Origin: Comamonas testosteroni
Lineage (GTDB): Bacteria > Pseudomonadota > Gammaproteobacteria > Burkholderiales > Burkholderiaceae_C
DNA: 64,000 bases
Direction: 5' to 3'
NCBI RefSeq assembly: GCF_003569915.1
Contig: NZ_KZ984451.1
Coordinates: 60,758-124,757 of the forward strand
Below the pieces are notes generated by a model. It saw only the letters and a list, made by a program, of their open reading frames with translations, was not told the DNA's origin and ran no database searches. The position numbers and the translations under genes were made by a program. Numbering within the stretch: position 1 is the stretch's first letter; each line of letters opens with the position of its first letter. Below, piece after piece: positions 11,016 through 19,547 of this stretch.

Positions 11016-12443
11016 CTACCAGCGCGCCGGACTTGAGCCGGGCGGCATGGAAGCGTGGCTCCAGCCCACAGGCGTACGTGAAAACTGGGCGCAGTGGCGC
11101 ACAGCCTGCAGGCGGCCAAAGCCGCTGTCCAGCGTCTCCAGATACGGCGATATATCAGCGCGAGCTTGTGTCCATTCTTCGGGCGCTACCTCCACCAGCC
11201 CCAGACTGCGCAGCCAGCGCGCCGTGCCCGCCAGTGTCACGCGCACACGCCAGCTACCACCTTCCATCGCCTGTCGCAGCAAGGCCGCCTGTATACCAAA
11301 GGCCAGCAAAAAGCCTGCGCCATAGTCCAGCGCCTGCATGGGCAATGCTCTGGGCTTGCCATCGCCGCGCGCCAGACCTTCGTCCACATTGATGCCCGAG
11401 GCTGTCTGCACCAGCGAGTCAAAGCCACGCCGCCCAGCCCATGGGCCTTGCCAGCCATAGGCGCACAGCTCGGCCACCACAATTCCAGGCCGCAGACGAG
11501 CCAGGTCTTCGGCCGCAAAACCTTTGGCGGCCAGCGCGCCGGGCCGGTAGGCCTGCAGGAACACATGGGCATCACGCACCAGTTGCTGCAAGCTGCTGCG
11601 CCCTTCATCGCTGCGCAAATCCAGCAAGGCCGATCGCTTGCCGCGGCTCAGATCGACAATCGCTTCAATATTGGGCAGGTGCGGGCCGTTGATCATCAGC
11701 ACGTCTGCACCATAGGCGGCCAGCGTGCGCGCAGCGGCGGGGCCGGACAGAATGCGCGTCAAATCCATCAGCTTGATGCCGCTGAGCGGGCGCTGCTCGT
11801 CCTGCAATGGCGGCCATGCCAGCGGCGCGGCATCGCCAATGCGCTCCAGCTCCACCAGTGGGTGGCGGGCAATTTCCGCCTCCTGCCCCTGCTCAAGCCA
11901 CTCTTGGTGGCTGCGCAGCGCAACAATGGGCAGACCTGCCTGCGCGGCCCTGGCCTCAAAATCTTCAGCCCGCCAATGCTGCAAGGCCTGCTGCACGGCA
12001 GCGCGCGGCGTGGCTGCACCTGTGGGCAAGCCCAGCAGCGCCAGCGCCCCATCGCGGTGATGGTCAAAATTGGCGTGAATGCGCACCCAGCCCGACTGCC
12101 CCGCATCCGCACCACAGGCATACAAACCCGAGATGGGGGACCACAGTTCAGGCTCCACCCCGTCGAGCGTGAAATAGCCACTGGTTTCAAAAGCAGCATG
12201 CTGGGCATCCACACTCACGGTCTGCGCGCTCAGATGCGGCTGACGATAGCGCCCAATCTCTGTCGCCATCAGTGCTGCAGCGCCCACACTGGTCTGCACG
12301 GCATCCACTGCAGCAAAGCGGCTGGCAAAGCCGGGAACACGGGTAGAGCCATCAAAGCGCATGCGCTGCAACGCGGCTGAATCCAGCCCGGTTTGCAGCC
12401 ACAGGTCAGCCAATGCCGCGGCAGGATTTACTACTGAATTCAT
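11016..12443 (-). CDS. CaiB/BaiF family CoA-transferase
   Basis: A 475-aa class III (CaiB/BaiF) CoA-transferase. Visible motifs are LSGIKLMDLTRILSGPAAA, RGKRSALLDLRSDEGR and RPGALAAKGFAAEDLARLRP, typical of the Rossmann half of the family. The N-terminal ~215 residues are more divergent and look like a degenerate first half of a duplicated arrangement. Members move CoA between organic acids through a covalent aspartyl intermediate; the substrate cannot be told here. An upstream extension of the frame runs through a terminator hairpin, so the ATG at 12443 (MNSVVNPAAALADLW) is chosen. Confidence 0.85.
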   Translation of the reverse strand: MNSVVNPAAALADLWLQTGLDSAALQRMRFDGSTRVPGFASRFAAVDAVQTSVGAAALMATEIGRYRQPHLSAQTVSVDAQHAAFETSGYFTLDGVEPELWSPISGLYACGADAGQSGWVRIHANFDHHRDGALALLGLPTGAATPRAAVQQALQHWRAEDFEARAAQAGLPIVALRSHQEWLEQGQEAEIARHPLVELERIGDAAPLAWPPLQDEQRPLSGIKLMDLTRILSGPAAARTLAAYGADVLMINGPHLPNIEAIVDLSRGKRSALLDLRSDEGRSSLQQLVRDAHVFLQAYRPGALAAKGFAAEDLARLRPGIVVAELCAYGWQGPWAGRRGFDSLVQTASGINVDEGLARGDGKPRALPMQALDYGAGFLLAFGIQAALLRQAMEGGSWRVRVTLAGTARWLRSLGLVEVAPEEWTQARADISPYLETLDSGFGRLQAVRHCAQFSRTPVGWSHASMPPGSSPARW

Positions 12444-12498
12444 AGCTATCAGCCTATGTATTTCATGAACTAGAAACCGATTTAACCAATAAAACAGC

Positions 12499-12521
12499 AA
12501 ACCCCGCACAGGGCGGGGTTT
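12499..12521 (-). terminator. Terminator of the CBS-domain gene
   Basis: The stem AAACCCCGC/GCGGGGTTT with a five-base loop lies 30 bases past the CBS gene stop on the minus strand. It is followed by GCTGTTTTATT and precedes the CoA-transferase start. Confidence 0.7.
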
Positions 12522-12552
12522 GGTCTGGTTCTTCAGCGCATGAGGCGATGGC

Positions 12553-13005
12553 TTATTCAGCGCCCTGGCGCTCACCTTCAGGCCAGTCGCGGATATAGGC
12601 CTTGAGCATGCGGTTTTCAAAGTTCTGACTGTCCACCACGGCCTTGGCCACGTCGTACAGCGAGATCACGCCCATCAGCATGCGCTTGTCCATCACGGGC
12701 ATATAGCGGGCGTGACGGTCCAGCATCATGCGGCGCACTTCGTCCATATCGGTTTCCATGGTGCAGGTCATGGGCGCGTCGTCCATGGCACCGCGCACGC
12801 TGGCATTGCCCACGCCGCCTGTTTTGACAAAGCCCTGAATCACTTCGCGGAAGGTGAGCATGCCCACCACATCGCCATGCTCCATGACGACCAGCGAGCC
12901 TATGTCCTTGTCCGACATCACCTGCACCGCCGAGGCCAGGCTTTCATCGGGCGACACCGTGTAGAGGGTATTGCCTTTGACGCGCAGGATGTCACTAACT
13001 TTCAT
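12553..13005 (-). CDS. CBS-domain pair protein
   Basis: A 150-aa protein made almost entirely of two CBS motifs: residues ~8-65 (TVSPDESLASAVQVMSDKDI, then GSLVVMEHGDVVGMLT) and ~75-130 (CTMETDMDEVRRMM, then ARYMPVMDKRMLMGVISLYD). Tandem CBS pairs bind adenosine nucleotides or SAM and usually regulate a partner. No enzyme domain is attached, so it is a stand-alone sensor with unknown partner. The ATG at 13005 (MKVSDILRVKG) is preceded by CGGAGA at a good distance; an in-frame extension upstream lacks a ribosome site. Confidence 0.9.
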   Translation of the reverse strand: MKVSDILRVKGNTLYTVSPDESLASAVQVMSDKDIGSLVVMEHGDVVGMLTFREVIQGFVKTGGVGNASVRGAMDDAPMTCTMETDMDEVRRMMLDRHARYMPVMDKRMLMGVISLYDVAKAVVDSQNFENRMLKAYIRDWPEGERQGAE

Positions 13006-13273
13006 TGCTGTTCTCCGAATTTCTGAGGTGCATGCTGGCGGCATTTGTCCTGCCTGTGTCACCAAGTGCGTGGCGACTGTGCGCAGAATGCAAGAGTGCG
13101 TTCACAAATATAGCCCACATTGCCCAGCAATCCTGACAACTTCACGATTGGCCCGTCATGAATTTACCCATTCTGGTGCGCTGCAGGTTCCGGATGAGCT
13201 GGCAAGGCATTTATGCTGTGTTCAGCCTGTCCGGTGAACGAACCGGCCACATCACCTATTACGGAGACAAGAC

Positions 13274-14572
13274 ATGCCCGGCTACTCTGACCCCGGCTTT
13301 GACACCCTGAGCCTGCACGCAGGCGCCCAGCCCGACCCCGCCACCGGCGCGCGCGCTGTGCCCATCCATTTGACGACCTCGTTCGTCTTTGAATCCAGCG
13401 ACCATGCGGCGAGTCTCTTCAACCTGGAACGCCCCGGCCATGTCTACAGCCGGATCAGCAACCCGACGAACGCGGTGCTGGAGCAACGTGTTTCGGCGCT
13501 CGAAGGCGGCGTGGGCGCGATTGCCGTGGCCAGCGGCCAGGCCGCGCTGCACCTGTCGGTCGCCACGCTGATGGGCGCAGGCAGCCACATCGTGGCCAGC
13601 ACCGCGCTGTACGGCGGCAGCCAGAACCTGCTGCACTACACGCTGGCGCGCTTTGGCATCGAGACCACGTTTGTGAAGCCCGGCGACATCGACGCATGGC
13701 GCGCCGCCGTGCGCCCCAATACCAAGCTGTTCTTTGGCGAGACCGTGGGCAACCCCGGCCTCGATGTGCTGGACATCCCCACCGTCAGCGCTATCGCCCA
13801 CGAAGCCGGCGTGCCGCTGCTGGTGGACTCCACCCTCACCTCGCCCTGGCTGATCAAGCCCTTCGAGCATGGCGCGGACATCGTCTACCACTCGGCCACC
13901 AAGTTCCTGTCCGGCCACGGCACGGTGATTGGCGGCGTGGTGGTCGACGGCGGCAGCTTTGACTGGGAAAAGTCGGGCCGCTTCCCCGAGCTGACCCAGC
14001 CTTACGATGGCTTTCACAACATGGTGTTCAGCGAAGAAAGCACCACCGGCGCCTTCTTGCTGCGCGCCCGCCGTGAAGGCCTGCGCGACTTTGGTGCCTG
14101 CATGAGCCCGCACAGCGCCTGGCTGATTCTGCAAGGCATCGAGACGCTGCCGCTGCGCATGGAACGCCATATGAAGAACACCGAAAAAGTGGTGCAGTTC
14201 CTGGCCAGCCACCCACTCGTCAGCCGCGTGGGCCACCCGATGCTGGAGACGCATTCGTCTTATGAACTGGCCAAGAAACTGCTGCCACGCGGCGCGGGCT
14301 CGGTGTTCAGCTTTGACATTGCCGGCAACCGCAACCAGGGCAAGAAGTTCATCGAAACGCTGAAGGTCTTCAGCCACCTGGCCAATGTGGGCGATTGCCG
14401 CAGTCTGGTGATCCACCCGGCCAGCACCACGCACTTCCGCATGACGGACGAAGCGCTGAGCCAGGCCGGTATCGGCCAGGGCACGATCCGATTGTCGATT
14501 GGCCTGGAAGACGCCGACGACCTGATCGACGACTTGAAGCGCGCGCTGAAGGCGGCAGAGAAAGCTGCCTGA
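13274..14572 (+). CDS. metY: O-acetylhomoserine aminocarboxypropyltransferase / sulfhydrylase family
   Basis: A 432-aa PLP enzyme of the Cys/Met metabolism family. It is expected to form homocysteine (or methionine with methanethiol) from an activated homoserine. The PLP lysine lies in VYHSATKFLSGHG. PIHLTTSFVFES, YSRISNPTN and the C-terminal VGDCRSLVIHPASTTH are typical. The length fits MetY (O-acetylhomoserine users) more than MetZ, but the acyl group cannot be fixed from sequence. Upstream AAGACATG gives a fair start. The HEAT-repeat gene follows after 17 bp. I saw no SAM-type riboswitch in the 268-bp leader region. Confidence 0.92.
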   Translation: MPGYSDPGFDTLSLHAGAQPDPATGARAVPIHLTTSFVFESSDHAASLFNLERPGHVYSRISNPTNAVLEQRVSALEGGVGAIAVASGQAALHLSVATLMGAGSHIVASTALYGGSQNLLHYTLARFGIETTFVKPGDIDAWRAAVRPNTKLFFGETVGNPGLDVLDIPTVSAIAHEAGVPLLVDSTLTSPWLIKPFEHGADIVYHSATKFLSGHGTVIGGVVVDGGSFDWEKSGRFPELTQPYDGFHNMVFSEESTTGAFLLRARREGLRDFGACMSPHSAWLILQGIETLPLRMERHMKNTEKVVQFLASHPLVSRVGHPMLETHSSYELAKKLLPRGAGSVFSFDIAGNRNQGKKFIETLKVFSHLANVGDCRSLVIHPASTTHFRMTDEALSQAGIGQGTIRLSIGLEDADDLIDDLKRALKAAEKAA

Positions 14573-14589
14573 GCGCCATAGGAGTCGCC

Positions 14590-16092
14590 ATGCCTGCCAT
14601 CTCTCCACCGCCGCTGGACTGGAAACAGTTTGAGCAAACGCTGTTCGACATCTACTGGCAAAACGCTCAGGCCTTTTTTGCCGCGCATACAGACCCAACC
14701 ATCTACGCACTGGCGCTGAGCGGTCTGTATCGTGAACAGGACGGCCCTATCTACCTGCCCACGCTGGCCGCCAATAGCGAGCAGGCCTATGCCCACCAAG
14801 TGGCGGAGTACGACGATAGCAACCCGCAGTTTGCCGCCTTTGCGCTGGACAAAGGCCAGTTGCATAGCTTGCGCTGGAACCCTCCAGACTGGGAATGGGA
14901 AGAGCTGGACAGCGCAAACAATGCCGAGGGCTTTGAGCAAGCTGGCGAGGCCTTGATTGCCGAAGCCAACCGCAGCACTGCCGCGCACTGGCTGCGCACC
15001 GAAGCGCGCTTGCTCAAGGTGCTGATCAGCCTGTGCAAAGCGCTGACCAAGGCCTGTAAAAGCTCGCCATGGGCCCAGCAGCTCAGCCCGCAGTTTGCGG
15101 TGCTGATCTGCCTTGCAGATGCGGAAGATGCCGAAGAACTGGCGCGCCTGAGTCTGGGCGACAAGGTTTTCAAAACCTTGTTCCCCAGCCATGACAAGGA
15201 TGTGCAACGGCGAGCATTTATCGCTGCCTTGCCCCAAGCCCAGCAACTGCAATACCACCTGGCCTGCCTGGCGGGCACAGGCATTGAAGAGCTGGGTCTG
15301 AGTGCGGAGGATGCATCACTGCTGGGCGAAGAGGCCGAGGCCGCCCTGTTTGCCATGGACCATGCGCAGGTCGCGCATGCACTGCTGCCGCTGCTGGAGC
15401 ACCCTGGAAAGCAATGGAAGACCGCCATGATGCTGGCGCAACTGGCCTATAACAATGAAGGCATCCTCCAGGCCTTGCGCCACCATGTGCAGCAGCCCCT
15501 CAAAGACCGCTCTGAAGAAAGCGGCCGCAACTGGTGCGCCAGCGCGCTGGGGGCTCTGGGCGATCAGCACTGGTTGCAGGAGCAATACCAGCACCACGCC
15601 ATGCCTGCCGAGCGTGCCGCCACCGGCATTGCCTACCCTTACCGGGCCTGGAACAGCAAGCCGGGCACAACCGCCCTGCCGCTCAACTACGCACCGCTGG
15701 AGCAGATATTGAGCCTGGGCGACGAAGCGCTGACGCAGGCTATTGAAGAAGAGCTGGAACCCGGCAGCGGCTACTGCAGCCCGCGCCCGGATGATATTGG
15801 CGAGGCCCTTCGCGGCCTGCAGTCCACGCATGTGCTGGTGCGCATGCATGCGGCATGGATTTTGGGCGAGCGCAGTCTGGGCGCTGAGGCAGGCAAGCGC
15901 ATTCTTCCCGCTCTGGCCCAAGCACTCAGACATGACACTGATGGCGATGTGCGTTACCAGGCCATGCTGGGCCTGCAGGACTGGAAAAAAGCCAGCAGCA
16001 AGCACCTGTCAGACATTCAATACGCCGCCGAGCACGATGCCAGCGACGATGTGCGCGAGCTGGCCCAGGAATGGCTGGACGAATTCCACTAA
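14590..16092 (+). CDS. DUF4303-like plus HEAT-repeat protein
   Basis: A 500-aa soluble acidic protein. The N-terminal ~180 residues (DWKQFEQTLFDIYWQNAQAF, EEL...AEGFEQAGEALI) resemble DUF4303, a family often met near polymorphic-toxin or secretion clusters. The remainder is helical with HEAT-like units, for example near residues 430-495 (THVLVRMHAAWILGE, DGDVRYQAMLGL, DASDDVRELAQEWL). The ATG at 14590 has AGGAG close upstream. It is the first gene of a row of three with a hydrolase and a PoNi-like protein. No catalytic motif was recognised; a scaffold or immunity-type role is only a guess. Confidence 0.75.
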   Translation: MPAISPPPLDWKQFEQTLFDIYWQNAQAFFAAHTDPTIYALALSGLYREQDGPIYLPTLAANSEQAYAHQVAEYDDSNPQFAAFALDKGQLHSLRWNPPDWEWEELDSANNAEGFEQAGEALIAEANRSTAAHWLRTEARLLKVLISLCKALTKACKSSPWAQQLSPQFAVLICLADAEDAEELARLSLGDKVFKTLFPSHDKDVQRRAFIAALPQAQQLQYHLACLAGTGIEELGLSAEDASLLGEEAEAALFAMDHAQVAHALLPLLEHPGKQWKTAMMLAQLAYNNEGILQALRHHVQQPLKDRSEESGRNWCASALGALGDQHWLQEQYQHHAMPAERAATGIAYPYRAWNSKPGTTALPLNYAPLEQILSLGDEALTQAIEEELEPGSGYCSPRPDDIGEALRGLQSTHVLVRMHAAWILGERSLGAEAGKRILPALAQALRHDTDGDVRYQAMLGLQDWKKASSKHLSDIQYAAEHDASDDVRELAQEWLDEFH

Positions 16093-16143
16093 TTCCACCA
16101 ACACCCGCCAGCCGCCACACCAACAACAAGACCGGAGACCGAT

Positions 16144-16953
16144 ATGCAAATCCAAGTTCAGGGCCACAACATCTACGCCTATACCGGCGGCAAGGCCTTT
16201 GATGCCAGCAAGCCCACCGCCATCTTTATCCACGGCGTGCTGTGCGACCACAGCGTCTGGGCACTGCAAAGCCGCTATATGGCCAACCATGGCTGGAATG
16301 TGCTGGCCATTGACCTGCCCGGCCACTGCAAAAGCGCAGGCGCTGCGCCCAAGACCGTGGAGGATGCTGCCACCTTTATCGGCCAGTTGATGGGCGCAGC
16401 CGGTGTGCAAAAAGCCGCGCTGATTGGCCATAGCTGGGGCAGCCTGATTGCCATGGAGGCCGCTGCCAGCTTGAAGGAGCGCATCAGCCATCTGGTGCTG
16501 GTGGGCACGGCCTTCCCCATGAAGGTCTCGCCCGCGCTGCTGGAGTCGGCACTCAATACACCCGAGAAAGCCATTGCCATGGTCAACACCTTCTCGCGCG
16601 CCACGCTGTCGCCGCCCAATGGTGCCGGTGCCTGGGTGTTCGGCGCAGGCATGGCACTGGGCCGCCGTGTACTGGCCAGCAACAGCCAGACGAACCTGCT
16701 GCACGCCGGCTTTACCGCCTGCGACAGCTATGCGGGCGGCGAAGCAGCCATGGCGCAGATCACTGCCCCCGTGCTGTTTGTGCTGGGCGAGCAGGACCAG
16801 ATGACGCCACCCAAGGCCGCCAAGGGCTTGATCGATGCGGCCAAAGCCGCAGGCAAGACGGTCAAGACCCAGCTGATCCCAAATGGTCATAACCAGATGA
16901 CAGAATCGCCCGACGCGACGCTGTTTGCGATTCGCGACTTTCTAGCCCGCTAA
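16144..16953 (+). CDS. Alpha/beta-hydrolase
   Basis: A 269-aa single-domain hydrolase. The oxyanion-hole motif IFIHGVLCDHSVW (residues ~27-39), the nucleophile elbow GHSWG (serine near residue 96), the acid in LGEQDQMTP and the histidine in IPNGHNQMTES form a complete catalytic set. No signal peptide, so cytoplasmic. Substrate unknown; the fold includes esterases, C-C hydrolases and haloperoxidase-like enzymes. GGAGA lies just before the ATG. It follows the HEAT gene by 51 bp and precedes the PoNi-like gene by 9 bp, pointing to an operon. Confidence 0.88.
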   Translation: MQIQVQGHNIYAYTGGKAFDASKPTAIFIHGVLCDHSVWALQSRYMANHGWNVLAIDLPGHCKSAGAAPKTVEDAATFIGQLMGAAGVQKAALIGHSWGSLIAMEAAASLKERISHLVLVGTAFPMKVSPALLESALNTPEKAIAMVNTFSRATLSPPNGAGAWVFGAGMALGRRVLASNSQTNLLHAGFTACDSYAGGEAAMAQITAPVLFVLGEQDQMTPPKAAKGLIDAAKAAGKTVKTQLIPNGHNQMTESPDATLFAIRDFLAR

Positions 16954-16962
16954 TATCGCTTC

Positions 16963-17862
16963 ATGACCCAGACCTTCCAGCACCGCGGCCAGCTGGCCGC
17001 AGCCAGCGCCGAGTGGGCCAAGATCCCGCTCACAGGACTCACACCCAGACGCGCCCTCAATCTCGCCGATAAAAAAGCGGACTGGAAGTCTGCGGTGTCG
17101 GCGCTCAAGCGCTTTGCCCATAGCGATGAGTACAAAGATCCGCTGGATGATTCTGACGCCTACGTCACACTTACCAACTACGGGAAATGGCAGGAAATGG
17201 GCGAGGAAGCCCGCTGGCTGCTGATCTATGGCATTGACCTAGGCCTGAGCGGCGATGTGCTGCGCCCCATCTATCAGGAAGTCGCGGCGCTGTATTGCGA
17301 TATGGGGGCCTTGCACCAGCAAGCCACCATCGGCATGACGCAGGAGACGGGCAAGGACTATGGCGTACCGGCCCCCATCCAGACCCGCACCAATGACTAC
17401 CGCATTGCCGTGACCTTGCTGTCTCTGGCGTCACTGCTGGATGCGCAGGACGATGTTCCCGCCATCGTGGAGCACGCTCTGGCCTTTGATACCGACCAAT
17501 TGCTCGACTATCTGAGCGCCGGTGGCCTGCAGTTGCAGGAGGTCAGCGAAGAGCTGTTCCACAAGCGCCCCTATGGCGGCATGCGGCCGTTTTTCGATCA
17601 GATCGAAGCCCTGCCCGACCCGCTGGTGCCCTATCTGCAGACCCAATACACCGAGTTTTTCAAGCTCTCGCCCAAGCAGCAGAAAAAAGGCGGCCAGTGG
17701 CTGGGCACAGGTGGCTGGGCGCTGGAAGTGGGCGCGCTGGCTGTGCTCTATGGCTGGGATGATGCAGCGCTACGCAGCTGCGCCCGCTACCCCGCCGATC
17801 TCGTGGACTATGCGCGCAGCCGCATGGCCCGGCAGGCAGAGCAGCCCTCAGCCGATCTTTGA
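16963..17862 (+). CDS. PoNi-like (DUF1910/DUF1911) immunity protein candidate
   Basis: A 299-aa protein. The C-terminal part, GTGGWALEVGALAVLYGWDD then YPADLVDYAR, carries the aromatic and acidic pattern of the DUF1911 domain, found in immunity proteins against PoNe DNase toxins. The helical N-terminal half would correspond to the DUF1910-like part. Family immunity proteins bind and block a cognate nuclease from type VI or other secretion systems. No PoNe toxin, VgrG or Rhs gene lies in this window, so it would be an orphan. The start at 16963 has only a weak ribosome site but follows the hydrolase gene by 9 bp. Confidence 0.6.
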   Translation: MTQTFQHRGQLAAASAEWAKIPLTGLTPRRALNLADKKADWKSAVSALKRFAHSDEYKDPLDDSDAYVTLTNYGKWQEMGEEARWLLIYGIDLGLSGDVLRPIYQEVAALYCDMGALHQQATIGMTQETGKDYGVPAPIQTRTNDYRIAVTLLSLASLLDAQDDVPAIVEHALAFDTDQLLDYLSAGGLQLQEVSEELFHKRPYGGMRPFFDQIEALPDPLVPYLQTQYTEFFKLSPKQQKKGGQWLGTGGWALEVGALAVLYGWDDAALRSCARYPADLVDYARSRMARQAEQPSADL

Positions 17863-18657
17863 GAGAAACGCGGCAATCCGGGCGTTGATGCGCTCGGGCA
17901 GCTCGCGGTGCGGCACATGGCCGCCGCCCGCAATGATTTCCACCTCGGACGGGCCTTAGGACCAGTTGCTGATGTTCTCGGGGTGCACCAGCGAGCCAAA
18001 CTCGTCCAGCTCGCCATGAATGGCCAGCACCGGGCAATGCACCTGTTTGAGCGCGCCATCGATGCGGTAATGCGAAAACGGCTCGCTCAGCCAGGTATCG
18101 ACCCAGGCCGACAGCACCCAGGCCGCCTTGTCCCCGTGATAGCGGCCCAGCCGCTCCAGCTGACCGGGCTGCGCAAAGTTGTCGCGCGCCTCGCGTATGC
18201 CTTTGAGCGTGCGGTCTTCGACAAAACTCTGGGCAGACTCGGTAATCAGCGCCTTGCACTGCGTGGGATAGGTCGCCGCCATGGTGGCCGCCATGCCGCC
18301 GCCCACGCTATGGCCAAGCAGCACAAATTCGTTCAGGCCCAGCGCCTGGTGGATGGGCGTAAAACCGGCATGCACCTCGTTTTCGACAAAGCTGGGCTTG
18401 AGCTGGTGCGGGTTGGCGTCGGACAGCCCAAAACCCAGGCGGTCATAGGCAATCACCTCGCGGCCTGTGGCGGCGGCCAGTTGCTCGGGGAACTCGCGCC
18501 ACAGCGCCACGCTGCCCAGGGAGTCATGCAGCAGCACGATGGGCGCTTTGCCACTGGAGGGCTGAGGTTGCCAGCGCTTGACGTAGAGCGCGCCATCGGG
18601 CGTGGCAACGCGAGTTTCCTCAGTCGTGATCTGGGCACTGGAAGTGGAGTCAGGCAT
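17848..18657 (-). pseudogene. Alpha/beta-hydrolase gene cut by an in-frame TAA before the catalytic histidine
   Basis: The frame begins at ATG 18657 (MPDSTSSAQITTEE) and encodes a hydrolase with IVLLHDSLGSVALW, nucleophile elbow GHSVGGG and the acid in AIHGELDEFGS. It is stopped by TAA at 17956-17958. Reading on in the same frame gives 35 more residues, GPSEVEIIAGGGHVPHRE... to TGA at 17848-17850, which is exactly the normal C-terminal region with the catalytic histidine (GGGH). A single base change making TAA would explain this. The encoded 233-aa product would lack the histidine and should be inactive. The restored gene would overlap the PoNi-like gene end by 15 bp, tail to tail. Confidence 0.8.
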
Positions 18658-18873
18658 GGGCAGCAATCAAACAAGGAATAAACAACGGTAGCAAGACATG
18701 AGCTGCGCGGCCTGGCCAAAGCTGAAACTGGCCGCATCTGCATCATCAGCGGCAGATTCTGTAACTTCGCAAAGCGTGCAGGCTGTCGTCCAAGTGACGG
18801 CAGTTACCCTCTGGCCTTGCCCATCCGCTCACGGTATAAGAAACCATCCCATGCAACACAGCGAGGTCTTGCC

Positions 18874-19218
18874 ATGTCACAGACTACTGCCGCCGCACCG
18901 GGCGCTGCGGTTGATCCGCGCCAGTTCAAGAGCTTTGCCGAGTTCTACCCCTTCTACCTGGGCGAGCACAGCAACCTCATCTGCCGCCGCCTGCACTTTG
19001 TGGGCACCAGCCTGTCGCTGCTGTTTCTGCTGGCCCTGTTTCTCACGGGCAGTTGGTGGTATTTGCTGGCCGGGCTGGTCTGCGGCTATGCGTTTGCCTG
19101 GGTGGGCCACTTTGGCTTTGAGAAAAACAAGCCCGCCAGTTTCAAGCGCCCGCTCTACAGCTTCATGGGCGACTGGCGGATGTGGCGCGATATTTTGCTG
19201 GGGCGCATCAAGATTTAA
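18874..19218 (+). CDS. Mpo1-like (DUF962) membrane protein
   Basis: A 114-aa protein of the DUF962/Mpo1 family. It starts at ATG 18874 (MSQTTAAAPG). After SFAEFYPFYLGEHSNLICRRLH, whose histidines match the iron-binding pattern of the family, come hydrophobic segments (FVGTSLSLLFLLALFL and WWYLLAGLVCGYAFAWVGHFG). Yeast Mpo1 is a dioxygenase acting on 2-hydroxy fatty acids; bacterial function is not established. The TAA stop codon is also the target site of the MITE-like element that follows directly. Confidence 0.88.
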   Translation: MSQTTAAAPGAAVDPRQFKSFAEFYPFYLGEHSNLICRRLHFVGTSLSLLFLLALFLTGSWWYLLAGLVCGYAFAWVGHFGFEKNKPASFKRPLYSFMGDWRMWRDILLGRIKI

Positions 19219-19484
19219 GAGCGTGTTTACGATCTCCTCGGCGCCGCGCCAGCGGTTCTGCGGGATGGGATGCTAGGCGCAGGTGCGCAGCAAGGCTCAT
19301 GCCTTGCAAGCGACTGCAACACCGCAGACCGCCCGCAAAACCACTGGCCCGAAGGGTTGAAGCGAAATCGGGCGATTTCTTCGCGCTGCGGCTTGCTTGC
19401 ACCCCGGTGCAAGCTGCTCCACATCGCTTCGAACTCATCCCGATTGCGCATCAACGCGGCATCGTAGAGATCGTAAACACGCTC
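19219..19484. mobile_element. 266-bp MITE-like element with 18-bp terminal inverted repeats and TAA duplication
   Basis: Perfect 18-bp inverted repeats GAGCGTGTTTACGATCTC occur at 19219-19236 and, reversed, at 19467-19484. TAA stands on both outer sides (19216-19218 and 19485-19487), fitting a 3-bp target duplication of the TNA type seen with IS5-family elements. The interior has no transposase; a short minus-strand frame (about 19227-19454) is open but matches nothing I know. A non-autonomous element moved by an IS5-like transposase is inferred. Confidence 0.75.
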
Positions 19485-19498
19485 TAAGCCCCTTCATC

Positions 19499-19530
19499 AA
19501 AAAGGCCTCAAGCGTTCTTGAGGCCTTTTT
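19499..19530 (-). terminator. Bidirectional terminator downstream of the acyl-CoA synthetase gene
   Basis: A 14-bp stem AAAAAGGCCTCAAG/CTTGAGGCCTTTTT with a four-base loop gives T-runs on both strands. It ends the leftward acyl-CoA synthetase gene and could also stop rightward transcripts. Confidence 0.85.
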
Positions 19531-19547
19531 TTCAATGAAACAAGCCT

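Noticed and set aside
9548..11392. 614-aa + strand frame spanning aroC and beyond
   Set aside because: Antisense to aroC and passing through intergenic DNA; no family features.
11094..12380. 428-aa + strand frame opposite the CoA-transferase
   Set aside because: Antisense shadow with no motif or ribosome site.
13066..13273. SAM- or SAH-type riboswitch before metY
   Set aside because: No conserved core of any methionine-related riboswitch could be aligned by eye.
13259..14710. 483-aa minus-strand frame opposite metY
   Set aside because: Shadow of metY, with His/Gln/Gly-rich composition typical of antisense frames.
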